NCBI GenBank assembly: GCA_904419875.1
Contig: CAJFTG010000001.1
Location: 1 to 64,000, forward strand
Length of the DNA stretch: 64,000 nucleotides
Origin: Candidatus Avimonas caecicola
GTDB lineage: Bacteria; Bacillota; Clostridia; Oscillospirales; Acutalibacteraceae
Direction: 5' to 3'
The notes beneath the pieces are model-generated. The model was not told the origin of the DNA, searched no databases, and saw only the letters and a list, made by a program, of their open reading frames with translations. Below, in pieces: positions 26,689-34,329 of this stretch. Within the stretch, counting starts at the first letter, position 1, and each line of letters begins with the position of its first letter. The translations under genes were made by a program, and so were the position numbers.

Positions 26689-27701
26689 GCGCCTTCCTCC
26701 TCCTTGGTCAGCGGATAGCTTTCCGGCACGTAATACAGCACCCGGGTGCCTCCGTTTTCGAACCGGAAAGGCACCTCCATCAGCCCGTGCAGCGCCGCAC
26801 GCACGCTTTCCCTCCGCTCCTTGCGTACATAGAACAGCAGGAAGCCCCCGCCACCGGCCCCCAGCAGCTTTCCGCCGAGCGCGCCGGCGGCGACCGCTTT
26901 CTGATAAAGGGCGTCGATGGAATCGGTGGAAATCCGGCTGCCCGTCTGCCGCTTGAGCTTCCACGTATGATCCAGCAGCCGCCCGAAATCGTCCAGGTCG
27001 GCCTCGTTGTCCTCCATCACCTTCTGCGCCTCGTCCACCAGGCGGTACATTTCCATCAGCTGCGCGGTCTTGTCCCCGATGGAGCGCTGGGTGGATTCCT
27101 GAATGTCGGAGGAGAAACGGGAGAAACCGGTGAAAAACAGCATCAGGCTGTCGTTCAGCCTCTCCTTGCGCTCCGGGCTGATAATTACCGGCGTGACCTC
27201 GTAGCCCTGCGCGGAAAAATCGATGCGGTTCAGCCCGCCGAAGGCCGCCGCGATCTGGTCCTGCACGCCGCCGGCTTCGCGGCAGAGCTCCCGCTCCAGA
27301 TAAATGGCTTCGTCGGCCAGGCGGCGCTTGCCTGCAAATTCCCCTTTGAGGGAATGGAAGGCGCTGAGCATCCCGACCGCAAAGCTGCTGCTCGTCCCCA
27401 ATCCGGTGCGGGCCGGGAGATCCGCCTCATAGGTCAGGCGGATCTCCCGCATGTCCAGCATCCGCATCGCCTCCCGGATCGCCGGGTGCTGAATCTGCTC
27501 CAGGTCGGTGACCCGCTCGGTCTTCGCGTAGGACAGCTCGGTGGAATAATCGAAAAAGCGGGGCAGATGGCGGACGTTGACATAACAGTACTTGTCAAAG
27601 GTGGTGGACAGCACCGCGCCGCCGTGCTCGTTATAAAACGCGGGCATGTCCGTGCCGCCGCCGAAAAACGACATGCGGAACGGGGTTTTTGTGATAATCA
27701 C
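26685..27701 (-). CDS. hddA: D-glycero-alpha-D-manno-heptose 7-phosphate kinase (GHMP family)
   Basis: A 338-residue GHMP kinase. TPFRMSFFGGGTD at the N-terminus, the ATP loop LPARTGLGTSSSFAVG near 95-110 and the C-terminal GGKLLGAGGGGFLLFY are the family motifs and fit HddA, which phosphorylates heptose 7-phosphate at C1. Translation starts at GTG 27701, overlapping the upstream stop by 4 bp (GTGA). It acts between GmhA and the GmhB-HddC fusion. Confidence 0.92.
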   Translation of the reverse strand: MIITKTPFRMSFFGGGTDMPAFYNEHGGAVLSTTFDKYCYVNVRHLPRFFDYSTELSYAKTERVTDLEQIQHPAIREAMRMLDMREIRLTYEADLPARTGLGTSSSFAVGMLSAFHSLKGEFAGKRRLADEAIYLERELCREAGGVQDQIAAAFGGLNRIDFSAQGYEVTPVIISPERKERLNDSLMLFFTGFSRFSSDIQESTQRSIGDKTAQLMEMYRLVDEAQKVMEDNEADLDDFGRLLDHTWKLKRQTGSRISTDSIDALYQKAVAAGALGGKLLGAGGGGFLLFYVRKERRESVRAALHGLMEVPFRFENGGTRVLYYVPESYPLTKEEEGA

Positions 27702-28870
27702 GGTTTTGCACTTCCCTTCATCTTGGTCAGGACCCGGTCTAAGACCGCCCAGTTGCGGTCCGCCTCCCGCGCCAGCTGCGGAACGTTTTCGTCAAGTGTC
27801 TGCCGGATGGCCGCTTTCTCTGCAAGCGCCCGGTACACGGCCTTCCGGAAACGGTCGGCGTCAAACGCGATCCTTCGGCGGTAGTACTGCCCGCCGCCGA
27901 TGCAGACGCGCACCAGGTAATCGGACAGCCCCAGCCTCTCCGCCGCGTCGTCCAGCTTGTCGCTGTAGGCGATCGCGACGCCGGGGACGCGCAGGCACGA
28001 CGCCAGCACCAGCGCGTGAAACCGCATGCAGATGCAGACCTCGGCGCTTCCCAGCTCTTTCAGGATATCCGCCGGATGTTCAGGGAACGGGGAAAGCCGA
28101 ACCGCATCCGGGTTGTCGAGGTATTCCAGAGCCTCCCGGCTGAAGCGGTCGTCCTTCCGGTCGGTAAAGGTGAGCAGCCGGAGGGCATATCCCCGGCCGG
28201 TCAGCTCGTTGAGGACCCCGGACAGCCCTTTCAGGAAAGCCTTCCTCTCGGTGGCCGCGTCCCCGAAAATATCGGCGAGGGCCACAGCGACCGTCCCGGC
28301 CTGGGCAGGGCGGCGTTCCGGCGGCTTTGTGCCGAACAGTACGTCGCCCGCCTCCACAAGACGGTCTTCCCGTTTCTGCGGCAGCCGTACTCCCGCCTTC
28401 ACGCCCTGCTGACGGGCTGCGAAACCGTCGGCATGGACAATCAGGTTCCGCAGCAGGAACCGGCCGAGGCCCGTGCGGAAGTTTTCGCTTCCGACGCCCA
28501 GCCCGATGAACGCCATGCGGTGCCCCCAAAGCTTGGAAACGGCCAGCAGCAGGTTCCAGAACAGCAGCTTGCCCGTGTTCCTGTGCGGAAAAAGGCCGCC
28601 CGGCCCGCAGACGACCAGGTCCGCTTTCCGGCAGGCGGAAAACGAGGCCCGCACCGACCGGGGAAGGACCGCCGCCTCCATCCCGGCAGGTACAAGGCGG
28701 AGGACATCCCGGCTGTTGGAAAATATCCATATTTCCGCGGCGGGCTGCCGCTTTTGAAGAAATCGCAGGAGCTCATAGAGAATATAATCGTCGCCGACAT
28801 TGCGTTCGCCGTAAAAACCCCAGCACGCAATGACCGGCGGCTCCGCCCGCTTCCGCCGCTTGCGTCTCAT
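27698..28870 (-). CDS. Polysaccharide pyruvyl transferase family protein
   Basis: A 390-residue member of the PS_pyruv_trans family (CsaB/WcaK-like). GFYGERNVGDDYILYELL at the N-terminus and the C-terminal CICMRFHALVLASCLRVPGVAIAYSDKL are diagnostic. Such enzymes add ketal pyruvate from phosphoenolpyruvate to surface glycans, which gives negative charge and, in some bacteria, anchors S-layer proteins. ATG 28870 overlaps the flippase stop by 4 bp; the track start at 29065 lies inside that gene. The acceptor sugar is unknown. Confidence 0.88.
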   Translation of the reverse strand: MRRKRRKRAEPPVIACWGFYGERNVGDDYILYELLRFLQKRQPAAEIWIFSNSRDVLRLVPAGMEAAVLPRSVRASFSACRKADLVVCGPGGLFPHRNTGKLLFWNLLLAVSKLWGHRMAFIGLGVGSENFRTGLGRFLLRNLIVHADGFAARQQGVKAGVRLPQKREDRLVEAGDVLFGTKPPERRPAQAGTVAVALADIFGDAATERKAFLKGLSGVLNELTGRGYALRLLTFTDRKDDRFSREALEYLDNPDAVRLSPFPEHPADILKELGSAEVCICMRFHALVLASCLRVPGVAIAYSDKLDDAAERLGLSDYLVRVCIGGGQYYRRRIAFDADRFRKAVYRALAEKAAIRQTLDENVPQLAREADRNWAVLDRVLTKMKGSAKP

Positions 28871-30261
28871 TTCCTTTTCCCCTCCCCTCTCCACTTCCGC
28901 AACGCCGCCCTGACCCGCAGCCGGACATCCCGGCGGATAAGCAGAATCCCTCCGGTCAGGGCGATGCAGGCGCCGCAGCTCAGAACCAGCGCCGGGAAAC
29001 TGTCTCCGAGGTTCAGCAGGCGCACCGTGAGGCAGACCGCCGCCGCGGGAAGCCACAGCAGGCAATACTGGAAAATCGAGATCGGCGCCTTTTTAAACCA
29101 GCGGCACACCAGGAAATATTTGAAAACCCCTTCGGCAATCGCCTGCGCGCACAATCCGTACAGCGCGAAAAAGCGGTTTCCCCGCATCACAAACCAGATC
29201 AGGAACATCAGGGCGATCGTGCCCCAGCGCATACGGTTTTCCAGCTTTTCCTGCCCGGTCATCTGCATCAGCCCCGCCCCCGGCCCCAGGCTGGCCACCA
29301 GCAGGAAGCCGGCCGCCACCATGCGGAACAGCGGCGCCTGATCCAGCAGCTCCGGGCTGAAAAGCCGCAGGACCAGCTCGGAAAAGCCGAGCAGCGTCAC
29401 GGCCACGGCGGAGACAAACAGCATCTGAATCTGGATGATGGTCCGGAAAAACCGCCGGATCTCCTCCACCTTGTTCTGCCTGTACAGCCGCGAAAATTCC
29501 GGCAGGAAAATCTTCGCCGTCGGCCCGCTGATAAAATTGACCAGCTTTTTGACGACGATCACGATGCCGACAAAGCCGGTCTCGTACGCGCCGACGAACA
29601 GATACTGCAGTATCACCGGCGCCTGCCCGATCAGCCCATAGGCCATGTCCGACTGCTGATACTGCCAAAGCTTGCCGAGGCTCACCGGCTCCTCCCGCCG
29701 GTTTGGCAGCGCGATTTTTTTCCGGTGCAGCCGGAACCAGAGGAGAACGACCCCGTATTGCAGCCCGTACAGAAAAAGCAGCCAGCCCAGCTGCTCCAAT
29801 CGCAGGGCGAGGAAAACCGAGAGGAGCAGGATAAACACCACCCGCCCGACGAGGTATTCGCCCGCCAGGAAGGTCATCCCCCGGCCGCGGGCCAGGAATT
29901 CGCTGCTTTGGTCGAACGCGAAGAAGTACAGAACCAGCGCGCCGGCGGACAGCAGGTACATCCACTGCCGGGAAACGATGCTGAGCACGCAGAACACGGC
30001 CAGGACCGGCAGCATGTACCGGCAGTAATACTTTCTTTTGAAGCGGGCGATGCTGACGCCGTTGTCGGCCAGGTAAAAGGTGTTGCACTTGACAAGGCCG
30101 GAAAAAAGAAGCCAATAGGCAATTTCAATGGCGTTGACATAGAAGGAATAGTTCCCATAGCCCGTTACCCCGATGGTCCGGGTAATCAACAGCTGGATAA
30201 CCAGCTCCAGAACGGCGGAAGCCGCCTTGATGCCCACGCTGGAAATAAGCAGTCTAATCAC
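28867..30261 (-). CDS. Wzx-type lipid-linked oligosaccharide flippase
   Basis: A 464-residue integral membrane protein with about 12 to 14 hydrophobic helices, of the MATE/PST polysaccharide transport superfamily. The N-terminus (SVGIKAASAVLELVIQLLITRTIGVTGYGNYSFY) and GPTAKIFLPEFSRLYRQ near the middle are typical of Wzx/RfbX flippases. It should move the lipid-linked repeat unit across the membrane before Wzy polymerises it. Overlaps with both neighbours show it is part of a tight operon. Confidence 0.88.
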   Translation of the reverse strand: MIRLLISSVGIKAASAVLELVIQLLITRTIGVTGYGNYSFYVNAIEIAYWLLFSGLVKCNTFYLADNGVSIARFKRKYYCRYMLPVLAVFCVLSIVSRQWMYLLSAGALVLYFFAFDQSSEFLARGRGMTFLAGEYLVGRVVFILLLSVFLALRLEQLGWLLFLYGLQYGVVLLWFRLHRKKIALPNRREEPVSLGKLWQYQQSDMAYGLIGQAPVILQYLFVGAYETGFVGIVIVVKKLVNFISGPTAKIFLPEFSRLYRQNKVEEIRRFFRTIIQIQMLFVSAVAVTLLGFSELVLRLFSPELLDQAPLFRMVAAGFLLVASLGPGAGLMQMTGQEKLENRMRWGTIALMFLIWFVMRGNRFFALYGLCAQAIAEGVFKYFLVCRWFKKAPISIFQYCLLWLPAAAVCLTVRLLNLGDSFPALVLSCGACIALTGGILLIRRDVRLRVRAALRKWRGEGKRK

Positions 30262-31532
30262 AATAGCTCCCTCTGTATCCGGCGGCCCCGTTCGGCATCA
30301 GAGGTATGTGCCGAACAAAACCGCGGTAATACCACAATGACCAGTGTCGCCGTCCACTGGTTCAAGCCGACCTCGAACAAGAGCAGGGATTCAAAGCAGC
30401 CCAGCACGAGGAAGGACAGAACGGCGGCCGTCAGCAGCCGCTTGTTCTCTCTGCCCACTTCCGCCCTCTTTATGCGAACAAACACGGATACAAAGACCCC
30501 CGCATACAGCAGACAGCCGGGAAAGCCGTACGACGCCAGAATCTCCAGATAGGCATTGTCGATCTGCTCAATCCCGTTGAGGAGCAGCAGCTCCTTAAAC
30601 AGCGCGGGAGAAACGCCCCAAAGCCCGTATTCCCGCTGCCTCAGGGTATCCAGCAAAGCCCCCCACCGGTCGGTCCGCCCCGAATCCCCGAAATTCGACC
30701 GAATCAGGAACCGGTCGATCATCCCCCGCAGATCGGTTGTGAAATAAAGCAGCAGGAACGCCGCCAGCAGGACCAGAAGAAGAAGCACTTTTTTGGGGCG
30801 GCGGATATCCAACCAATATAGGCCGAAAAAGACGGCGGCGGAAAGCATCGCGGCGCGGGAGAAGGTGAAAAACAAATTCACGGCCAAAAGGAAGAATACG
30901 GCGGGATGAACCCTCGCGCCGAAAAGGTGCTTGAGCAGCATACAGCAGATCAGGCACAGATACAGGTACCACCCGAACTGATTCCGCCCGAGAAACAGGC
31001 CGGTAAACTTTACGCTGTACACCTGGGTAACCGCGGCAAGGCTGAATACGCCGTCATAATTCTGAACAATATTGACCACCGAAGAAAGCAGCCCGAAGCC
31101 GACAATCGCCTTGAGCGCAGACTCCAGCATTTCCCGGGTAAAAAGAAGATGGCGCGCCGCGAATATCAGGAAAAGCATCCCCAGGCCGACAAGGGTGTTG
31201 GCGTCATAAACCACGTCGCTGCGCGCACGGAGCGAGCCGAAATTCAGCACCAGGAGCAAGGCGGCCCACAGGGCGACAAGCAGGAAAGCCGCTCCCGCCT
31301 TCCGCCGTATCTTGATGTCGAAAGCCGCCAGACACCACAGCAAAAAGACGGCGAAAACAGCAATGGAGAAGATCGTCGGATAGATTTCCCTGCCTGGCAG
31401 CACACCCAGAAAGATCAATATATACGGCAGCATGAGCAGACACGTGAAGTTTCTCAAAACCGTATTCTTTTGTCCTGAAAGCTGGCCGCGCCCTGCAAAC
31501 GCGCGACCGCTTGCGTACAGGGACCGTTCCAT
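30258..31532 (-). CDS. Wzy-type O-antigen polymerase/ligase family protein
   Basis: A 424-residue polytopic membrane protein with about 10 to 12 helices, a large extracellular loop (about 290-350) and the FTFSRAAMLSAAVFFGLY-type segment seen in Wzy/WaaL proteins. It should polymerise EPS repeat units outside the membrane. ATG 31532 lies 5 bp after GGGAGGG and is chosen over the track start at 31601, which would overlap the glycosyltransferase. Sequence alone separates Wzy from ligases poorly, but a Wzx-Wzy-Wzz set is coherent here. Confidence 0.82.
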   Translation of the reverse strand: MERSLYASGRAFAGRGQLSGQKNTVLRNFTCLLMLPYILIFLGVLPGREIYPTIFSIAVFAVFLLWCLAAFDIKIRRKAGAAFLLVALWAALLLVLNFGSLRARSDVVYDANTLVGLGMLFLIFAARHLLFTREMLESALKAIVGFGLLSSVVNIVQNYDGVFSLAAVTQVYSVKFTGLFLGRNQFGWYLYLCLICCMLLKHLFGARVHPAVFFLLAVNLFFTFSRAAMLSAAVFFGLYWLDIRRPKKVLLLLVLLAAFLLLYFTTDLRGMIDRFLIRSNFGDSGRTDRWGALLDTLRQREYGLWGVSPALFKELLLLNGIEQIDNAYLEILASYGFPGCLLYAGVFVSVFVRIKRAEVGRENKRLLTAAVLSFLVLGCFESLLLFEVGLNQWTATLVIVVLPRFCSAHTSDAERGRRIQRELL

Positions 31533-31572
31533 GCCTACCCTCCCCCATGCCGGCACGTGTTCTCCGGCGGAC

Positions 31573-32799
31573 TCAAAGCCGTGCGGCGCCGGAAACGCCA
31601 TCCGACGCTTCGGGTTGAGCGGATGCGCAGATCAACGATTCCCACCTGCTCCACAAGACCTCCCATGTGTACCGGGTCCGTATCAGTTCCCGCGCGCTGT
31701 CCCCCACCTGCCTGCACAGCGGCGGGGAATCCAGCAGCCGGGAAAGCTGCTCCACGTAATCCTCCGCCCGTTCCGCCGCCAGATAATGAACGCCGTTCTG
31801 CCCGCCGAGCCCTTCCGCCGCGATCGGGGAAAGCACAGTCGGCGTGCCGACCGCCATGCTCTCCAGCACCTTGTTCTGCATCCCCGCTCCGTTGCGAATG
31901 GGCACCACCGTCGCCACGCAGGCCGCCATGCGTTCGAACGGATTTTCCAAAAAACCGGTCACCGTCACTCCGTCCAGCCGCTCCAGTTCGCAAACCGCCT
32001 TGGACGGCTCAATTCCCATAATGACAAAGCGAACGTCCGGGTACCGTTCCCTCAACTGCGGAAACACGTTGTGGCAAAACCACACAACCGCATCCTCGTT
32101 CGGCTGATAGGACATCTTTCCCAGAAAGCAGATCTCCCTGGCGGCAGTCCCATACACCGTTTTTCGGGCGGCAATGTCGTCCCGCACCGCAACCGGGATT
32201 ACGGAAAGCCTCGCCGTATCTGCGCCGTGCTTTTGCAGATATGCTTTATCGTCCTCGGAAATGATAACCGCTTTGCGGAATGCCTTCGCCGTGTCGCGTT
32301 CGTACCGCAGCACCCGCCGGTATTCCGTCCGGTAAACCCACTTTTTCAATCCCTTGGTGCAGCGGACGGCATTTTCATAGTTATAGGAAATCGCATCGTG
32401 AAAATCCAGAATCGTTTTGGCGGGGTCGATTTTCCTTAAATATTCGGCCGTGCGGATGGTGTTGCCGATCACCACATCGTAGCCGCCCTCCAGCCGTTCC
32501 AAGGTTTTCCGTAGTTGTCTGTTTATGTATAATGCCACCTGAAAAGGCTTGGAGGGCGTGAACAGGCATTTGAACAGGTTGAAGAGCGCTTCAGCCCGTC
32601 GGAAGGGGACGACATGAACCTCGTGAAACACCTCCGCCAGCTGAGCCTTATACCTTTCATACTCCTCCGGCTTTCCCAGATACAGCAGTCCGACCTGATG
32701 GCCGGCCCTTCGGCAATATTTCGCTTCGTTATAAATCCGGATGCGGAACCCCGCCGTAAGTGGATAGGGGATCCGGCTGGAAACCATCAGTATCTTCAT
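31573..32799 (-). CDS. Glycosyltransferase family 4-like, first gene of EPS operon
   Basis: A 408-residue GT-B glycosyltransferase. The N-terminal MVSSRIPYPLTAGFRIRIYN and C-terminal GAGMQNKVLESMAVGTPTVLS (donor-binding E-x7-E region) place it near the TIGR03087-type group. It is the only elongating glycosyltransferase visible in the locus, so the repeat unit is either very short or completed by enzymes encoded elsewhere. ATG 32799 follows GGGAGAGAGG. It faces the invertible promoter segment about 320 bp upstream. Confidence 0.88.
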   Translation of the reverse strand: MKILMVSSRIPYPLTAGFRIRIYNEAKYCRRAGHQVGLLYLGKPEEYERYKAQLAEVFHEVHVVPFRRAEALFNLFKCLFTPSKPFQVALYINRQLRKTLERLEGGYDVVIGNTIRTAEYLRKIDPAKTILDFHDAISYNYENAVRCTKGLKKWVYRTEYRRVLRYERDTAKAFRKAVIISEDDKAYLQKHGADTARLSVIPVAVRDDIAARKTVYGTAAREICFLGKMSYQPNEDAVVWFCHNVFPQLRERYPDVRFVIMGIEPSKAVCELERLDGVTVTGFLENPFERMAACVATVVPIRNGAGMQNKVLESMAVGTPTVLSPIAAEGLGGQNGVHYLAAERAEDYVEQLSRLLDSPPLCRQVGDSARELIRTRYTWEVLWSRWESLICASAQPEASDGVSGAARL

Positions 32800-32955
32800 T
32801 GTCCTCTCTCCCGTTTTCTACATTCTGAACGCGCATTGCCGCAGGGCACAGCGTAAAAGAACCAAGGGGACTCCTTTTTCGTACAATTTCTTGGTAACCG
32901 GGGATGTATACTGTACCTTTAGAAAACCCAATTCATTGGAAAGGGGTGCAAAGCT

Positions 32956-33072
32956 TTGTTGGTTTTTCTTTTTTCAGCGGCGGCAGCCGCAGCGCTGTGT
33001 GTGCTTCTCACCCTCGCCTGTATGCTCGCCGTCCGCCGTCCCGAAGAGGAACTGCCCTCTAACCGGGGCTGA
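32956..33072 (+). CDS. Possible 38-residue membrane peptide
   Basis: A short plus-strand frame begins at TTG 32956, 9 bp after AAAGGGG, and reads LLVFLFSAAAAAALCVLLTLACMLAV followed by RRPEEELPSNRG and a TGA. It is one hydrophobic helix with a positively charged boundary and a polar tail. It lies in the EPS leader, antisense to the EPS transcript, between that operon and the invertible segment. No homologue is recognised; the frame may be fortuitous. Confidence 0.35.
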   Translation: MLVFLFSAAAAAALCVLLTLACMLAVRRPEEELPSNRG

Positions 33073-33120
33073 GCCAAAAGGCACGGGCCCGGTCGCCCCT
33101 CCGCTGACAGAAAGCCGACA

Positions 33121-33140
33121 GGACAAAATTTTTATTTTGT
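33121..33140 (+). repeat. Left inverted repeat IR-L1 of invertible segment
   Basis: GGACAAAATTTTTATTTTGT is the exact reverse complement of 33430-33449. It contains its own dyad (ACAAAA, 6-bp spacer, TTTTGT), the layout of a tyrosine-recombinase crossover site. Confidence 0.9.
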
Positions 33141-33146
33141 GGCCAA

Positions 33147-33166
33147 GACAAAATTTTTATTTTGCC
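33147..33166 (+). repeat. Second left repeat IR-L2 (direct copy of IR-L1)
   Basis: GACAAAATTTTTATTTTGCC repeats the 18-bp core of IR-L1 in the same orientation, 25 bp further on. It gives the left end two possible crossover sites. Confidence 0.8.
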
Positions 33167-33236
33167 TTATAACGCTTTCAAAAACTATATAAGTCCTATA
33201 TATTTGGAAGCAAATGGCAATATAAATCAACAAAAG

Positions 33237-33293
33237 GCGCACGTATAAAGGGCCGTCTCAAAAAAGCTTCGCGACGGCCTTCTATGCGTGCGC
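33237..33293. terminator. Bidirectional hairpin inside invertible segment
   Basis: GCGCACGTATA (33237-33247) pairs with TATGCGTGCGC (33283-33293), and inside it GGCCGTC (33251-33257) pairs with GACGGCC (33273-33279). T-runs follow on both strands (ATTTTTC on plus, CCTTTTG on minus). It would insulate the switch promoter from transcription arriving from behind, including leftward readthrough from the recombinase gene. Confidence 0.75.
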
Positions 33294-33311
33294 AAATTTT
33301 TCAAGAAAAGG

Positions 33312-33340
33312 TTGTTTTTTACATTCCGATCTGCTATAAT
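33312..33340 (+). promoter_or_regulatory. Promoter inside invertible segment, now facing away from EPS
   Basis: TTGTTT (33312-33317), 17 bp, TATAAT (33335-33340) on the plus strand. This is the best promoter in the region. In the present orientation it transcribes toward the 3' end of the recombinase gene, antisense to it. Confidence 0.75.
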
Positions 33341-33429
33341 AAGCCAAGTTTCTCGATCTTCCGCCTTCTGCAGAGGAAAAATGACGGCGTGGTTTCCCTA
33401 AAGGGGAATTTTGCCGTATGTACTTTGCG

Positions 33430-33449
33430 ACAAAATAAAAATTTTGTCC
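33430..33449 (-). repeat. Right inverted repeat IR-R of invertible segment
   Basis: ACAAAATAAAAATTTTGTCC, exact reverse complement of IR-L1. With the next base it forms a perfect dyad of 7-bp arms (GACAAAA/TTTTGTC) around a 6-bp asymmetric spacer. It begins 7 bp from the recombinase stop codon. Confidence 0.9.
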
Positions 33450-33455
33450 CGGTTT

Positions 33456-34301
33456 CTAACTGACCAGGCCCAGCCTCTCCAGCTGCCTGGCGTGTTCCAC
33501 CCCGGTGGAAATCAAGTAAAGGCGGGTGGTCTCCACGCTGGAATGCCCCAATACGTCGGCCAGCTTCACAACATCCCGGCAGGCATTGTAAAAGGTGCGG
33601 GCAAACAGATGGCGCAGGTTGTGGGGGAACACTTTCGACGGCGCCACGCCGGCCCGGCCGCAGAGGGCTTTCATCTGGGCCCAGATCTGCTTTCTGGCCA
33701 TTGTCCTTCCTCTTTTGGTGAGAAAAATCTCACCGGAAGAGATTTTTTGTTTTTTGGCGTATTTCAGCAGCTTGCGGCACAGCTTGGGCGGAAGGAGAAT
33801 GGTGCGGATTTTCCCCTTGAGAGAAATGTCCGTCCGGCCCCGGCAGGCGGCGGCAACCGTGATGTACCGCACCTCGGACACGCGGATTCCGGTTGCGCAG
33901 ATCGTCTCCATCAACAGCGCGAGCCGTTCCCTTCCCTCCCCGCGGGCAGTCTCCAGCAGCGTTTGATACTCCTCCCGGGTCAATTCCTTTTCCTCCTGCC
34001 GGAACAGCGGCTTCTGGATACGCAGATAGCCGACCCGGCACCCGGCCCGGCCCATGATGAAGAAAAATTTGTTGACGGCCGCCAGCATGGAGTTCACCGT
34101 GGCCGGCCGGTACTGCTTTTCGAGCAGATGTTCCCGCCATGCGGCCGCCGCTTCCCCGGACGCGGGACGGCCCGCCAGCCATTCGGCAAACGCCCGCACG
34201 TCGCGGAGGTATTTTTCGATGGTCCCCCGGCCGCGGTCCTCCCCCCGCAGCTTTTCCCCAAACAGGCGGATTTCCTGCGGCCCAATACTGTTTCCGTTCA
34301 T
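33456..34301 (-). CDS. Tyrosine site-specific recombinase, catalytically intact
   Basis: A 281-residue integrase/invertase-type tyrosine recombinase. The N-terminal SAM-like DNA-binding domain (GTIEKYLRDVRAFAEW, RPATVNSMLAAVNKFF) is followed by a full catalytic set: Arg in ATGIRVSE, Lys in LKGKIRT, HNLRH, and GHSSVETTRLYL with the Tyr nucleophile. ATG 34301 sits after AAGGAGG; the track start at 34343 lacks a site. Its stop codon is 6 bp from the right repeat of the invertible segment, so that segment is its most likely substrate. It is similar throughout to the degenerate homologue at 17038-17877. Size and context fit invertases of phase-variable loci rather than phage integrases; no phage genes are nearby. 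Confidence 0.92.
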   Translation of the reverse strand: MNGNSIGPQEIRLFGEKLRGEDRGRGTIEKYLRDVRAFAEWLAGRPASGEAAAAWREHLLEKQYRPATVNSMLAAVNKFFFIMGRAGCRVGYLRIQKPLFRQEEKELTREEYQTLLETARGEGRERLALLMETICATGIRVSEVRYITVAAACRGRTDISLKGKIRTILLPPKLCRKLLKYAKKQKISSGEIFLTKRGRTMARKQIWAQMKALCGRAGVAPSKVFPHNLRHLFARTFYNACRDVVKLADVLGHSSVETTRLYLISTGVEHARQLERLGLVS

Positions 34302-34329
34302 CCTGTCAGCCTCCTTAAAAATATAGATC

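Larger units (their letters stand above)
33121..33449. mobile_element. Invertible promoter segment (putative EPS phase switch)
   Basis: A segment of about 0.3 kb bounded by perfect 20-bp inverted repeats, much more AT-rich than its surroundings, lying between the EPS operon (leftward) and a tyrosine recombinase gene (also leftward, ending 6 bp beyond the right repeat). Inside are a SigA-type promoter (33312-33340, pointing right in this assembly) and a long bidirectional hairpin (33237-33293). If the segment is inverted the promoter would lie near 33230-33258 and point left into the EPS operon. The repeats, promoter and recombinase are seen directly; inversion itself is inferred. Confidence 0.82.

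Noticed and set aside
33166-33235. Second promoter in the switch, pointing at the EPS operon in the current orientation
   Set aside because: AT-rich with TTGCTT and TATATA at 16 bp on the minus strand, but matches are too poor; basal EPS transcription from here cannot be excluded.
33121-33449. AT-rich repeats considered as a CRISPR array or insertion sequence
   Set aside because: Only three copies, no regular spacers, no cas genes and no transposase; orientation and the neighbouring recombinase fit an invertible element.
17038-34301. EPS region as a prophage or integrative element bounded by two integrases
   Set aside because: No phage, conjugation or replication genes and no direct att repeats were seen; one integrase is dead and the other neighbours inverted, not direct, repeats.
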